From Clostridiaceae bacterium (lineage in GTDB: Bacteria; Bacillota; Clostridia; Oscillospirales; Butyricicoccaceae): a stretch of 64,000 nt of DNA. The stretch is taken from assembly GCA_018383195.1 (NCBI GenBank), contig JAGZOP010000009.1:10242-74241 (forward strand), given 5' to 3'. Positions 16,617 through 25,133 of the stretch are shown here, piece after piece. How positions within the stretch are numbered: the stretch's first letter is position 1; every line of letters starts with the position of its first letter. The position numbers and the translations under genes are program-made. The notes under the pieces were generated by a model that was not told where the DNA came from, ran no database searches, and worked only from the letters and a program-made list of their open reading frames with translations.

Positions 16617-18101
16617 TTATTTGTGATACAGTTTTTTGGTCTGGTGGGTGGGCGAACAAGTTAGGTTCATGCCCAGCTTGCGGAAAACATTGTCGTCCAC
16701 CTGCGCGAGGATGACCGAAGAATGCACCTCGCAGCCTTTCAGCTTGGAAAGCTGAGCGAGCGCAAGCTCTGCTGCAGGGTTGGTTGCCGCAGAGATCGAC
16801 AGCGCGATCAGCACCTCGTCGGTGTGCAGGCGCGGGTTGTGATTGCCAAGACCATGGGTTTTGAGCCGCTGAATCGGCTCAATAATCAGCGGGGGCAGCA
16901 GATGCAGTTCATCTGGCAGACCGGCAAGCTGCTTGAGGGCGTTGAGGAGCGCAGCGGCAGACGCCCCGAGCAGCGAGGAGGTGCGTCCGGTTACCATCAC
17001 GCCATCCGGCAGTTCAATCGCCGCAGCAGGATTTCCGGTTTCTTCTGCACGAGCTTCGGCTGCTGCGATGACCGGACGGTCCTCCGGGGATACCTTTGCC
17101 TGATTCATCAGCAGTTCAATTTTGTGCACTGCACTGTCATCCGAGCGCCCCATACGCACTTCGCAGAGCGCCTGATAGTAGCGGCGGATGATTTCCTGAC
17201 CGGATGCTTCGCGGCAGACCTCGTCATCCACAATACAGTTTCCGACCATATTAACACCCATATCGGTCGGAGAGTGATACGGGCTTTCTCCTGCGATTTT
17301 CTCAAAAATCGCATTGACAACCGGGAAAATTTCCACATCGCGGTTGTAGTTGACCGTCGTGACGCCGTAGGTTTCCAGATGGAACGGGTCGATCATGTTC
17401 ACATCGTTGAGGTCAGCGGTCGCGGCTTCGTATGCGAGGTTGACCGGATGTTTGAGCGGCAGGTTCCAGATCGGGAACGTCTCAAACTTGGCATATCCCG
17501 CCGAAACGCCGCGCTTGTATTCGTGATAGAGCTGAGACAGGCAGGTTGCCATTTTCCCGGAGCCGGGCCCCGGCGCAGTGATAACGACGAGCGGGCGGGA
17601 AGTTTCGATGTATTCGTTGCGGCCATAGCCCTCATCAGAGACAATCAGCGGCACATTGCTCGGATATCCGGCGATCGGGTAATGGGTGTAAACGCGCACG
17701 CCAAGCGCAATTAGGCGCTTTTTGAAGGCGTCTGCCGCGGCTTGACCGGCATATTGGGTGATGACCACGCTGCCGACGAACAAACCGATTCCGCGGAACG
17801 CATCGATCAGGCGCAGCACATCCATGTCGTAGGTGATGCCGATGTCGGCACGTACTTTGTTTTTTTCAATATCTCCTGCCGAAATGACAATGACAATCTC
17901 TGCATCGTCCTTCATCTGCGCCAGCATGCGGACCTTGCTGTCGGGTGCGAAGCCGGGCAGCACGCGGGATGCATGAAAATCATCGAACAGCTTGCCGCCA
18001 AATTCCAGATAAAGCTTGCCGCCAAAATGGTTGATGCGCTCCTTGATGTGCGCAGACTGCATGGCAAGGTATTTTTCGTTGTCAAAACCGATTTTTTTCA
18101 T
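16617..18101 (-). CDS. DUF1846 (UPF0371) family protein
   Basis: A 494-residue cytoplasmic protein of the conserved DUF1846 family, recognised from its opening (IGFDNEKYLAMQSAHIKERI) and the segment APGPGSGKMATCLSQLYHEYKRG near 190, which carries a P-loop-like GPGSGK. Structures in the family show a nucleotide-like fold, but no biochemical function is firmly known to me. The start at 18101 follows GGGGGAAGATT; an 11-residue extension from 18134 is rejected. Its own promoter lies 41-69 bases upstream. The stop is only four bases from the shared terminator. Confidence 0.87.
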   Translation of the reverse strand: MKKIGFDNEKYLAMQSAHIKERINHFGGKLYLEFGGKLFDDFHASRVLPGFAPDSKVRMLAQMKDDAEIVIVISAGDIEKNKVRADIGITYDMDVLRLIDAFRGIGLFVGSVVITQYAGQAAADAFKKRLIALGVRVYTHYPIAGYPSNVPLIVSDEGYGRNEYIETSRPLVVITAPGPGSGKMATCLSQLYHEYKRGVSAGYAKFETFPIWNLPLKHPVNLAYEAATADLNDVNMIDPFHLETYGVTTVNYNRDVEIFPVVNAIFEKIAGESPYHSPTDMGVNMVGNCIVDDEVCREASGQEIIRRYYQALCEVRMGRSDDSAVHKIELLMNQAKVSPEDRPVIAAAEARAEETGNPAAAIELPDGVMVTGRTSSLLGASAAALLNALKQLAGLPDELHLLPPLIIEPIQRLKTHGLGNHNPRLHTDEVLIALSISAATNPAAELALAQLSKLKGCEVHSSVILAQVDDNVFRKLGMNLTCSPTHQTKKLYHK

Positions 18102-18141
18102 AATCTTCCCCCTGCGTTTTATAAATTCGTTCATACAGTCT

Positions 18142-18170
18142 ATTGTAATGAAATTTCGGAATTTTTACAA
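18142..18170 (-). promoter_or_regulatory. Promoter of the DUF1846 gene
   Basis: On the - strand TTGTAA (18170-18165), 17 bases, TACAAT (18147-18142). Confidence 0.65.
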
Positions 18171-18242
18171 TGATTCCGGCAAAAAATCTTTCGTGCATTT
18201 CGGAGAAAAAAGAGGGCAGTGCAGGGAAAACTTCGGAAATAC

Positions 18243-18268
18243 AAAAGCCGCCCCGGTTGGAGCGGCTT
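18243..18268 (-). terminator. Likely terminator of the hydrogenase operon
   Basis: The 350 bases between DUF1846 and hydA contain no gene. On the - strand AAGCCGCTCC pairs with GGGGCGGCTT and is followed by TTTG. It is a strong stem with a short T tail, about 180 bases past the hydA stop. Confidence 0.6.
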
Positions 18269-18384
18269 CTGCGCAAGAAATAAAGAGATAGAGAAAGAAC
18301 GAATCCATGAAGGGTTTTATCTGTCCTTCAAGTATTATTATAGGAACTTTTGCATGAATTCGCTACGACTATCTTGCGCTATTT

Positions 18385-18433
18385 CGGGAATTCACAGCGA
18401 GAAAAACGATGGTTTTTCCAGAGGGATTTCCCG
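18385..18433 (-). other. Nested hairpin just after hydA
   Basis: CGGGAA (18385-18390) can pair with TTCCCG (18428-18433), enclosing GAAAAAC/GTTTTTC (18401-18407 with 18412-18418). It lies 19 bases past the hydA stop. It may be a first terminator or an RNA-stabilising 3' structure. Confidence 0.4.
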
Positions 18434-18451
18434 ATCTTGTGAAAACAGAAA

Positions 18452-20245
18452 TTACCTACGACCATAGTCCGGGTGTGTGGGCATGAACCATGCTTCGTGG
18501 TCAGTATGGAGCAGATGCTCGGCACGTTCGGAAAGCGGCGCACCCATATATTCCTGATACAGCGCGTCAATCGATGGATTTTCATGCGAGAAGCGCAGGT
18601 TGGAGGTGCGGTCCAGTCCGTAGAGCACCTGCCCGCGCGTGAGCGCGCACTCCTCTCCGTCATGGATCGGCTGTCCGCCGCCGCCGGCACAGCCGCCCCG
18701 GCAAGCCATAATTTCGACAAAATCATAGTGCACTTCTCCGGCGAGAATCGCCTCGCACAGGGAGCGGGCGCTGCCAAGCCCGCTTGCCACGGCAACCCGT
18801 ACCGGGGTACCCTTAAGGTCAAAGGTGGCTTCGCGCCAGCCGCGTCCAAGCGTGTGCAGACCGAGCACATCATCGTTCATGACCTCGCGCACATCGTGGA
18901 ATGCATCCACAGAAGGATTGTGTCCGGTTGCAAGGAAGTAAGCCGAACGCAGCGCGGCTTCCATCACGCCGCCGGTCGCGCCGAAGATCACACCCGCACC
19001 CGAACCTTCCCCGAGAGGAGAATCGCAGGGTTCATCTGGCAGTGCGGCAGGGTTCATATGCTCTGCGCGCAGCATGCGTGTAATTTCGCGCACGGTGAGG
19101 GACAGATCGACATCCTGACCGTAAGACGCATCCCGCATGGTCGGAAGATCGCATTCGGCTTTCTTTGCCAGACAGGGCATGACCGAGATACAGAAGATTT
19201 TTTTGGGGTCAATCCCCATTTTTTGTGCAAACCATGTTTTGGTGACTGCACCGAACATCTGCTGCGGGGATTTTGATGTCGAAAGCGCAGGAACCAGCTC
19301 GGGATACTGCGACTTCAAAAAGCGTACCCAGCCGGGACAGCATGAGGTGAACATCGGATATTTTTCGAGTTCCCCCTTCTGGAACCGGTCGAGGAATTCC
19401 GAGCCCTCTTCCATGATTGTGAGGTCGGCACTGAAGGTCGTGTCAAAGACATAATCGAACCCCATGCGGCGCAGCGCAGCCGCCAGTTTGCCGACGGTCG
19501 CATCTTCGGGCGCAAGCCCGAACGCTTCGCCCCATGCGGTACGAACCGCCGGTGCAATCTGTACAACGGTAATCTTATCGGGGTCAGCAAGCGCGGCAAA
19601 CGCGCGTCCGGTGTCGTCGCGTTCCCGCAGCGCACCGACTGGACAGTGGGTGATACACTGACCGCACAGCGCACAGTCGGCATCCTTGATGCGGCGGTTG
19701 AAGGAAACGTCAATGGTCGAGCGGCTGCCCGAGCTGGTCAGTTCCCAGATGCCGAGGCTCTGCACCTTGTCGCAGACCTGTACACAGCGCATGCATTTGA
19801 TGCACTTTTTCGCGTCGCGGTACAGCGGGAAGGTGGTGGTCCACTGGCTCTTGATGCCGCGCGGCAAATCCTCCTCATAGGGATTCACGAGGATGCCGAG
19901 ATCGTTTGCGAGCGTTTGCAGCTTGCAGTTGCCCGAGCGCACACAGGTTGCGCAGTGGCAGTCGTGCTGGGAGAGGATGAGCTCCACATTGGTGCGGCGG
20001 GTTTCCCGTGCACGGGGGGAGTTGGTGTGGATGACCATGCCCTCCTGCACAGGGTTGTTGCATGAGGGCACCATACGCTGTTCGCCCTCGACCTCGACGC
20101 AGCATACGCGGCATGCGCCGATTTCATTGAGATCTTTCAGATAGCACAGCGAGGGGATGGAGATACCCGCGCTTTCGGCGGCTTGCTTGATGGTCGTGCC
20201 GTTCGCTACGCGCACCTGCTTGCCGTCAATCGTTACGTTTACCAT
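18452..20245 (-). CDS. hydA: [FeFe]-hydrogenase catalytic subunit, modular (HydA)
   Basis: Interconverts H2 and protons plus electrons at the H-cluster in the cytoplasm. The 597 residues are modular. First come a [2Fe-2S] ferredoxin domain (Cys34, 45, 48, 62), a His-Cys cluster (H94-x3-C98-x2-C101-x5-C107) and two [4Fe-4S] clusters (C148-158 and C191-201). The H domain follows with TSCCPGW (300-306), MPCLAKK (356-362) and ACRGGCAGGGGQP (514-526), and the small-subunit-like tail completes it. All H-cluster cysteines are present. The ATG at 20245 is internal to the longest reading and overlaps the upstream gene's end by seven bases, so the pair is coupled. The maturases HydE/F/G are not in the window. 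Confidence 0.95.
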   Translation of the reverse strand: MVNVTIDGKQVRVANGTTIKQAAESAGISIPSLCYLKDLNEIGACRVCCVEVEGEQRMVPSCNNPVQEGMVIHTNSPRARETRRTNVELILSQHDCHCATCVRSGNCKLQTLANDLGILVNPYEEDLPRGIKSQWTTTFPLYRDAKKCIKCMRCVQVCDKVQSLGIWELTSSGSRSTIDVSFNRRIKDADCALCGQCITHCPVGALRERDDTGRAFAALADPDKITVVQIAPAVRTAWGEAFGLAPEDATVGKLAAALRRMGFDYVFDTTFSADLTIMEEGSEFLDRFQKGELEKYPMFTSCCPGWVRFLKSQYPELVPALSTSKSPQQMFGAVTKTWFAQKMGIDPKKIFCISVMPCLAKKAECDLPTMRDASYGQDVDLSLTVREITRMLRAEHMNPAALPDEPCDSPLGEGSGAGVIFGATGGVMEAALRSAYFLATGHNPSVDAFHDVREVMNDDVLGLHTLGRGWREATFDLKGTPVRVAVASGLGSARSLCEAILAGEVHYDFVEIMACRGGCAGGGGQPIHDGEECALTRGQVLYGLDRTSNLRFSHENPSIDALYQEYMGAPLSERAEHLLHTDHEAWFMPTHPDYGRR

Positions 20246-22074
20246 TTTTCCTGTCTCCCTCCTTTGAAGTTGCCATAGCCGAAGTGGTCGCACCGCAGAC
20301 AGCGGGATGACTCCTGCATGGCTTCGTTTTCGGTCATGCCGAGCGTCGCAAGCTCGAAATCACAGGCGCGTTCACACGCCGGACGGCTGCCCGGATTGGC
20401 GCGTCCGCAAGCCGGCGTGGTGGACAGGCGTGCGGGCGGGATGTCTACATCTAACTTGATTTCGTGCGAAAATCCGAGGAAGTTATCGATATTGGCTGCT
20501 GCGACCTTGCCCGCCTGAATTGCGCGGATGACGGTTGCAGGACCGGTGACCGCGTCACCGCCTGCAAAGACGTTGGGCTTGCCCTTTACGAATGAATCGG
20601 GCAGGGCAGAAATGGCGCCGCGCAAAGTCGGAACACCTGCTTCTTCAAACGCACTGGAGTCGATGCCCTGCCCGATGGCGACAATGACGAGATCGCACGG
20701 CGTGACCAGATCGGGTTCGCCGTTGTTCTGCGGACGCGGGCGTCCGTCTTTTCCCATGGGACCGATCATCTGCGGCCGGGTGACGATTGCGGAAACATGT
20801 CCGTTTTCATCCGCCTGAATGGAAACAGGCGCCTGAAGCGGCATGATTTCGCAGCCCTCCGCTGCGGCATCTTCGATTTCTTCGGTCAGCGCAGTCATGT
20901 CCTCCACGCGGCGGCGGTACATGCACGTGACCGAAGCCGCGCCCAGGCGCTTTGCCGTGCGGGTCGCGTCCATGGACACGTTGCCGCCGCCGATGACAAC
21001 CACGTGCTTGCCGGTAAAGTCCGGATGATGGCCATCGCCCATGTCGCGCAGCAGCTCGACCGCGCTCATGACGCCCTCGCTGTCCTCGCCGGGGATGCCG
21101 ATTTTCTTGTCGTTATGCGCGCCGATTGAGATGTAGACTGCGTCAAACTCGGTTTCAATCTGCTCAAACTGCACATCCTTGCCAATGGAAACGCCGGTAT
21201 GCACCTCCACGCCCGTAGACAGGATACAGTCGATGTCGCGGTCGAGGATTTCGGGCGGCAGACGGTAGTCCGGGATGCCGTAGCGCAGCATGCCGCCAAG
21301 CTTTTTCAGTTTATCGTAAACGACAACCTTATGTCCCATTAGGCTGAGATAGTATGCCGCAGACAGACCGCCGGGACCGCCGCCGATGACAGCAACACGC
21401 TTGCCGGTCGGTTCCGCGCAGTTGGGTGCAGGAACAACGCCGGCGTGCTCAACCGCATAGCGCTTGAGTCCGCAGATGTTGATTGCGTTATCGACCATGC
21501 TGCGGCGGCAGCGCGCTTCACATGGATGCTCACATACGAATGCGCATGCGGACGGGAACGGGTTGTCCTTGCGGATGAGACGGACGGCATCCGCATAGCG
21601 CTTTTCGTGAACGAGTGCAATATATCCCGGGATATCCACATGTGCGGGGCACATGGAAACACAGGGGACGGGTTGGGTCAGTCCGGTGATGCATCGATGG
21701 TTGACAATATGCTCGACATAGTCCTCGCGGAAGCCCTGCACGCCGCGCAGCACCATGGCTGCGGCCTCAAAGCCGATGGCGCAGTCGGCGGAGTCCGCGA
21801 TCACGCGTGCGGTCTTTTCAATCAGGTCGAGCGTGCCGAGGTCGGCTTCGTCGTCGAGGACGCGCTCGAGCAGCGTGGTCAACTGACCGAGACCGATGCG
21901 GCAGGGGACACATTTGCCGCAGGTCTGTGCGTGGCACAGGCGCAGGAAAGAAAGTGCCATGTCAACCGGGCAAAGCCCCGGGGGACTGGCTGCAATGCGG
22001 TGTTCCACGTCCCGGTACAGACCCTCGATGACGGTCTGCGCCTTGCTGGGCGTTTCGATATACAATCTGCTCAT
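20239..22074 (-). CDS. NuoF-tail / GltD-like fusion flavoprotein, hydrogenase partner
   Basis: A 611-residue electron-transfer subunit, probably linking NAD(P)H to HydA. Residues about 1-125 match only the C-terminal [4Fe-4S] part of NuoF/HydB (C52-x2-C55-x2-C58 and C98). The NuoF FMN/NADH Rossmann domain is missing. From about 130 it is a GltD/NfnB-like module: an Fe-S-binding front (C141, C176, C180, C184, C188), FAD motif VIGGGPGGLSAAYYL and NAD(P) motif VVIGGGNVSMDATRTAKRLG. A Cys-rich tail ends in CLRCDHFG. GGAGGAA precedes the ATG at 22074. No HydC/NuoE-like gene follows. The architecture fits the glutamate-synthase-linked (group A2) hydrogenases. Confidence 0.85.
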   Translation of the reverse strand: MSRLYIETPSKAQTVIEGLYRDVEHRIAASPPGLCPVDMALSFLRLCHAQTCGKCVPCRIGLGQLTTLLERVLDDEADLGTLDLIEKTARVIADSADCAIGFEAAAMVLRGVQGFREDYVEHIVNHRCITGLTQPVPCVSMCPAHVDIPGYIALVHEKRYADAVRLIRKDNPFPSACAFVCEHPCEARCRRSMVDNAINICGLKRYAVEHAGVVPAPNCAEPTGKRVAVIGGGPGGLSAAYYLSLMGHKVVVYDKLKKLGGMLRYGIPDYRLPPEILDRDIDCILSTGVEVHTGVSIGKDVQFEQIETEFDAVYISIGAHNDKKIGIPGEDSEGVMSAVELLRDMGDGHHPDFTGKHVVVIGGGNVSMDATRTAKRLGAASVTCMYRRRVEDMTALTEEIEDAAAEGCEIMPLQAPVSIQADENGHVSAIVTRPQMIGPMGKDGRPRPQNNGEPDLVTPCDLVIVAIGQGIDSSAFEEAGVPTLRGAISALPDSFVKGKPNVFAGGDAVTGPATVIRAIQAGKVAAANIDNFLGFSHEIKLDVDIPPARLSTTPACGRANPGSRPACERACDFELATLGMTENEAMQESSRCLRCDHFGYGNFKGGRQEKW

Positions 22075-22194
22075 GGTTTGATTCCTCCGTGTGCGGACAG
22101 GGTTCGGTCCGCAGTCTTGATATTCCGGCAGTCAAACATTTTGCAGGTTTTGCGCTTGTGATGCCGGATGTCTCTATCACCTCTTGATTTATTT

Positions 22195-22223
22195 ATGGTA
22201 AAAGACTGAAACATAAAAGTCAA
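22195..22223 (-). promoter_or_regulatory. Promoter of the hydrogenase operon
   Basis: On the - strand TTGACT (22223-22218), 17 bases, TACCAT (22200-22195), about 120 bases before the start. The 437-base divergent gap to the TetR gene is otherwise AT-rich, and no gene is seen in it. Confidence 0.55.
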
Positions 22224-22367
22224 ACGGGAAAATGCGGTTAGAAAGTCACAGAAACAAACAGTTTTATGCGCAAGATCACAAAAATGCACCATGAGAATAC
22301 CAGAAAACATACAAAAGAAGAAAAAACACTGAAAATTCGTAATTCAGCGTTTTTGTGCAAAAATACA

Positions 22368-22385
22368 GTGTTATATTCTTAACAA
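22368..22385. promoter_or_regulatory. Candidate Rex (NADH/NAD+ sensor) operator
   Basis: TGTTAT-ATTC-TTAACAA matches the Rex consensus TTGTTAA-N4-TTAACAA in all seven bases of one half and five of seven in the other. Rex commonly represses hydrogenase and fermentation genes in Clostridia when NADH is low. It lies about 150 bases upstream of the best hyd promoter. A TATAAC -10-like box on the - strand overlaps it, which would make a second promoter directly blocked by Rex. Confidence 0.45.
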
Positions 22386-22447
22386 AGTTGCGAAAAGATG
22401 AAATACGCATGATGCGGAGAAAGTGATATGCAAAAAGATTTGGGCAG

Positions 22448-22476
22448 ATGACAAAAAACGAGAAATCTGCTATAAT
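22448..22476 (+). promoter_or_regulatory. Promoter of the TetR-molybdopterin operon
   Basis: ATGACA (22448-22453), 17 bases, perfect TATAAT (22471-22476), 36 bases before the TetR start. Confidence 0.75.
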
Positions 22477-22511
22477 GGAACTACAAAATCCAAGGTCAAC
22501 GAGGTGAGACA

Positions 22512-23105
22512 ATGCGCAAATACGAAGGGGTGCAGGAGGAAAGCACCGAAGAAAGAATTTTGGACGCTGCGTTTGACGTGCTGCAGGAGCGCACGATGAG
22601 CGGGGTGCGCATGGCGCTCGTCGCAGAGCGCGCGGGTCTGTTCCAGTCCAATATCCATTATTACTATAAATCCAAGCATGAACTGCTGCTTGCGGTGCAG
22701 AAAAAGGTGCTGCGGTACTGCATCGAGCTGCGCCGCGCGCTCGGCGGCGCGGAGGGCACGCTGGAAGAGCAGCTCGAAGCGTTTTGGGGACAGAAAAAGT
22801 TTTTCATTCTGGAGCAGCCCAAGTATGATTATGCAGAGATTGATTTCTGGGCGCAGTCCCGCGTGGACGAGGCGATGGCTGCCGAAATCCGCGCGGCGTT
22901 CGGCAACTGGCGTCGCGAAATCGAGGATATGCTCGCGCGTTTTGCCGCGCATGTGCCTGCAGAGCGCCGGACTCTGCTTGCCGCAGTTATGGTTTCCATG
23001 ATGGAGGGCGCGAGTATGCAGTATCTGATTGAGCCGGAGGCATTCAATCTGGACGAATATTTTGCTTATTGCACCGAATTGGTGCTGAAGGAGACCGGAA
23101 AATGA
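22512..23105 (+). CDS. TetR/AcrR-family transcriptional regulator
   Basis: A 197-residue regulator with an N-terminal TetR HTH (ILDAAFDVLQERTMSGVRMALVAERAGLFQSNIHYYYKSK region, about 14-53) and a helical ligand-binding domain. GAGGTGA precedes the ATG. It overlaps the next gene by four bases (ATGA). It is therefore first gene of an operon with two molybdopterin-related genes, and autoregulation is likely. The ligand is unknown. Confidence 0.88.
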   Translation: MRKYEGVQEESTEERILDAAFDVLQERTMSGVRMALVAERAGLFQSNIHYYYKSKHELLLAVQKKVLRYCIELRRALGGAEGTLEEQLEAFWGQKKFFILEQPKYDYAEIDFWAQSRVDEAMAAEIRAAFGNWRREIEDMLARFAAHVPAERRTLLAAVMVSMMEGASMQYLIEPEAFNLDEYFAYCTELVLKETGK

Positions 23106-24130
23106 AAGTGGTCAAAACAATTCATGCGGCCGGGCATGTGCTGTGCCATGACCTGACGCAGATCATCCCCGGGGAGTACAAGGGCGCACGCTTCCGCAAG
23201 GGGCATATCGTGACCGAGGAGGATATCCCCGTCCTGCTTTCCATGGGAAAAGAGCATCTTTATGTATGGGAAAAGCCAGAGGGTTTCCTGCATGAGGACG
23301 AGGGCGCAGAGCGTCTGGCGGCTCTGTGCGAAAATGAACACATGACCCGCGGCGAGACCCGTGAGGGCAAGATCGAACTGTTTGCAGATTGCGACGGACT
23401 GTTCAAGGTGCGCACGGATGCGTTGCGCCGAGTCAACAGTCTGGGGGAACTGATGGTGGCTGCCCGTCACGGTAATACGCCGGTGCATCAGGGCGATAAA
23501 CTGCTCGGCACACGCATCATTCCGCTTATCATCGACGGTGCAAAGCTGGATGCAGCCGAACGCGCTGCGGGCGGCGAGCCGCTGACCGCGCTGCTGCCCT
23601 ATCGCAAGAAAAAGGCGGGTATCGTAATCACCGGCACCGAGGTCGAAAAGGGGCTGATCGAGGACAAATTTACGCCGGTTGTGTGCGGAAAGCTGGCAGA
23701 GTTCGGCGCGGAAGTCATCGGAGAGGTGATGGTGGGAGACAACCCGGCGCGCGGTACCGCGGCAATTTTGCAGCTCATCGAAGCAGGCGCGGAGATTGTC
23801 GTATGTACGGGTGGTATGAGCGTGGACCCGGATGACAAAACGCCGCTTGCCATCAAGAATACCGGCGCTGAAATTGTCACCTACGGCGCGCCCGTGCTGC
23901 CGGGCGCGATGTTTCTGCTTGCCTATTATGGGGAGCACCGGATTCCGGTATGCGGTTTGCCGGGATGCGTGATGTACTCCAAACGCACGATTTTTGATCT
24001 GGTGCTGCCGCGCCTGATGGCAGATGACCCGGTCACAGCGGACGAACTTGCCGCGCTCGGCGAGGGCGGTCTGTGCCTGAACTGCCCGACGTGCACCTAC
24101 CCGAACTGCGGGTTTGGAAAGGGGCGCTGA
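23102..24130 (+). CDS. Molybdopterin-binding MoeA-like protein
   Basis: A 342-residue protein with a MoeA domain I-like front (AAGHVLCHDLTQI, RKGHIVTEEDIPVL) and a MoCF-biosynthesis domain around 180-320. Motifs there are VITGTEVEKGL, EVMVGDN and VCTGGMSVDPDDKTP. Such proteins bind molybdopterin or its adenylate and help insert molybdenum, or hand the cofactor to Mo-hydroxylases. A Cys-rich end (CLNCPTCTYPNCGFGKGR) is unusual for MoeA and suggests metal or Fe-S binding. It is shorter than canonical MoeA (about 400). The start overlaps the TetR stop by four bases. The next gene begins three bases after its stop. Confidence 0.82.
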   Translation: MKVVKTIHAAGHVLCHDLTQIIPGEYKGARFRKGHIVTEEDIPVLLSMGKEHLYVWEKPEGFLHEDEGAERLAALCENEHMTRGETREGKIELFADCDGLFKVRTDALRRVNSLGELMVAARHGNTPVHQGDKLLGTRIIPLIIDGAKLDAAERAAGGEPLTALLPYRKKKAGIVITGTEVEKGLIEDKFTPVVCGKLAEFGAEVIGEVMVGDNPARGTAAILQLIEAGAEIVVCTGGMSVDPDDKTPLAIKNTGAEIVTYGAPVLPGAMFLLAYYGEHRIPVCGLPGCVMYSKRTIFDLVLPRLMADDPVTADELAALGEGGLCLNCPTCTYPNCGFGKGR

Positions 24131-24133
24131 GCA

Positions 24134-25042
24134 GTGGGAAAGATCATTGCTGTATGCGTCAGCGAGGCGCGCGGCACCGAAAAGAAAAACGTTGGCAGCG
24201 CGGTTTTGAAAGCGGACTGGGGAATCGAAGGCGATGCGCACGCCGGACATTGGCATCGGCAGGTCAGCCTGCTGAGCTATGATAAAGTGGAAGAATTCAA
24301 TGCGCGCGGTGCGGGCGTGACCGACGGTGCGTTCGGGGAAAACCTGCTGGTCGAGGGCATCGACTTCCGCAGTCTGCCGGTCGGCACGCGGCTCCGGTGC
24401 GGAAACGCGCTGCTCGAAATCACCCAGATCGGAAAGGAATGTCACCATGGCTGCGCAATTCGGCAGCGCGTGGGCGACTGCATCATGCCGCGCGAGGGCG
24501 TGTTCGCCCGCGTGCTGCGCGGGGGTACGGTCGAGAGCGGTATGGACATGCGGCTGTGCTTCAAGGTCGGCATTGTGACCGCGAGCGACAAGGGGGCGGT
24601 GGGTGCGCGTGAGGACAAAAGCGGACCGCTGATTGCCGAGCTGCTGCCCGCGGGGTATTTTGAAGGCTGCCGCGTGGTCGTGCCCGATGATCGGGAGACC
24701 ATCGAGGACACGCTGCGCCGCTTGTGCGACGAGGAAGGCTGCGATCTGGTGCTGACAACCGGCGGCACGGGCTTTGCGCTGCGTGATGTGACGCCCGAGG
24801 CAACCCGTGCGGTCGCAGACCGCGATGTGCCGGGGATTGCGGAAGCCATCCGCGCGGAAAGTATGAAAATAACGCCGCGCGCCATGCTCAGCCGCGGTGT
24901 GAGCGTGCTGCGCGGACGGACGCTGATTGTGAATCTTCCGGGTAGCCCCAAGGCGGTGCGCGAGAGCATGGCGGTGTTCATGGACACCATCGGGCATGGC
25001 TTGGAGCTGCTGCATGATACCGGCGGCGAATGTGCGCGATAA
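24134..25042 (+). CDS. MOSC domain fused to a MogA/MoaB-type molybdopterin adenylyltransferase
   Basis: A 302-residue two-domain protein with a GTG start. Residues about 1-143 are a MOSC domain, with FGENLLVEGID and the Cys in IGKECHHGCAI, of the kind found as a sulfur-carrying domain in molybdenum-cofactor sulfurases. Residues about 147-300 are MogA/MoaB-like, with VGIVTASDKGAVGAREDKSG and the cofactor-binding TTGGTGFALRDVTPEAT. The fusion suggests adenylation and a sulfuration/transfer step are coupled. The same operon has a MoeA-like gene, but no Mo-enzyme structural gene is in the window. Confidence 0.85.
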   Translation: MGKIIAVCVSEARGTEKKNVGSAVLKADWGIEGDAHAGHWHRQVSLLSYDKVEEFNARGAGVTDGAFGENLLVEGIDFRSLPVGTRLRCGNALLEITQIGKECHHGCAIRQRVGDCIMPREGVFARVLRGGTVESGMDMRLCFKVGIVTASDKGAVGAREDKSGPLIAELLPAGYFEGCRVVVPDDRETIEDTLRRLCDEEGCDLVLTTGGTGFALRDVTPEATRAVADRDVPGIAEAIRAESMKITPRAMLSRGVSVLRGRTLIVNLPGSPKAVRESMAVFMDTIGHGLELLHDTGGECAR

Positions 25043-25051
25043 ATGAAAAAG

Positions 25052-25096
25052 ACAGCAGAGAGCCGGCGCAAAAGCGCCGGCTCTCTGCTGTTTGTT
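25052..25096. terminator. Long bidirectional terminator
   Basis: A perfect 18-pair stem (25052-25069 with 25074-25091) around an AAAA loop. T-rich tails lie on both sides, so it can end both the molybdopterin operon and pflB. Confidence 0.92.
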
Positions 25097-25133
25097 TTGC
25101 TTTTATAAGGAAAGAATATGGATATGGGCAAAA

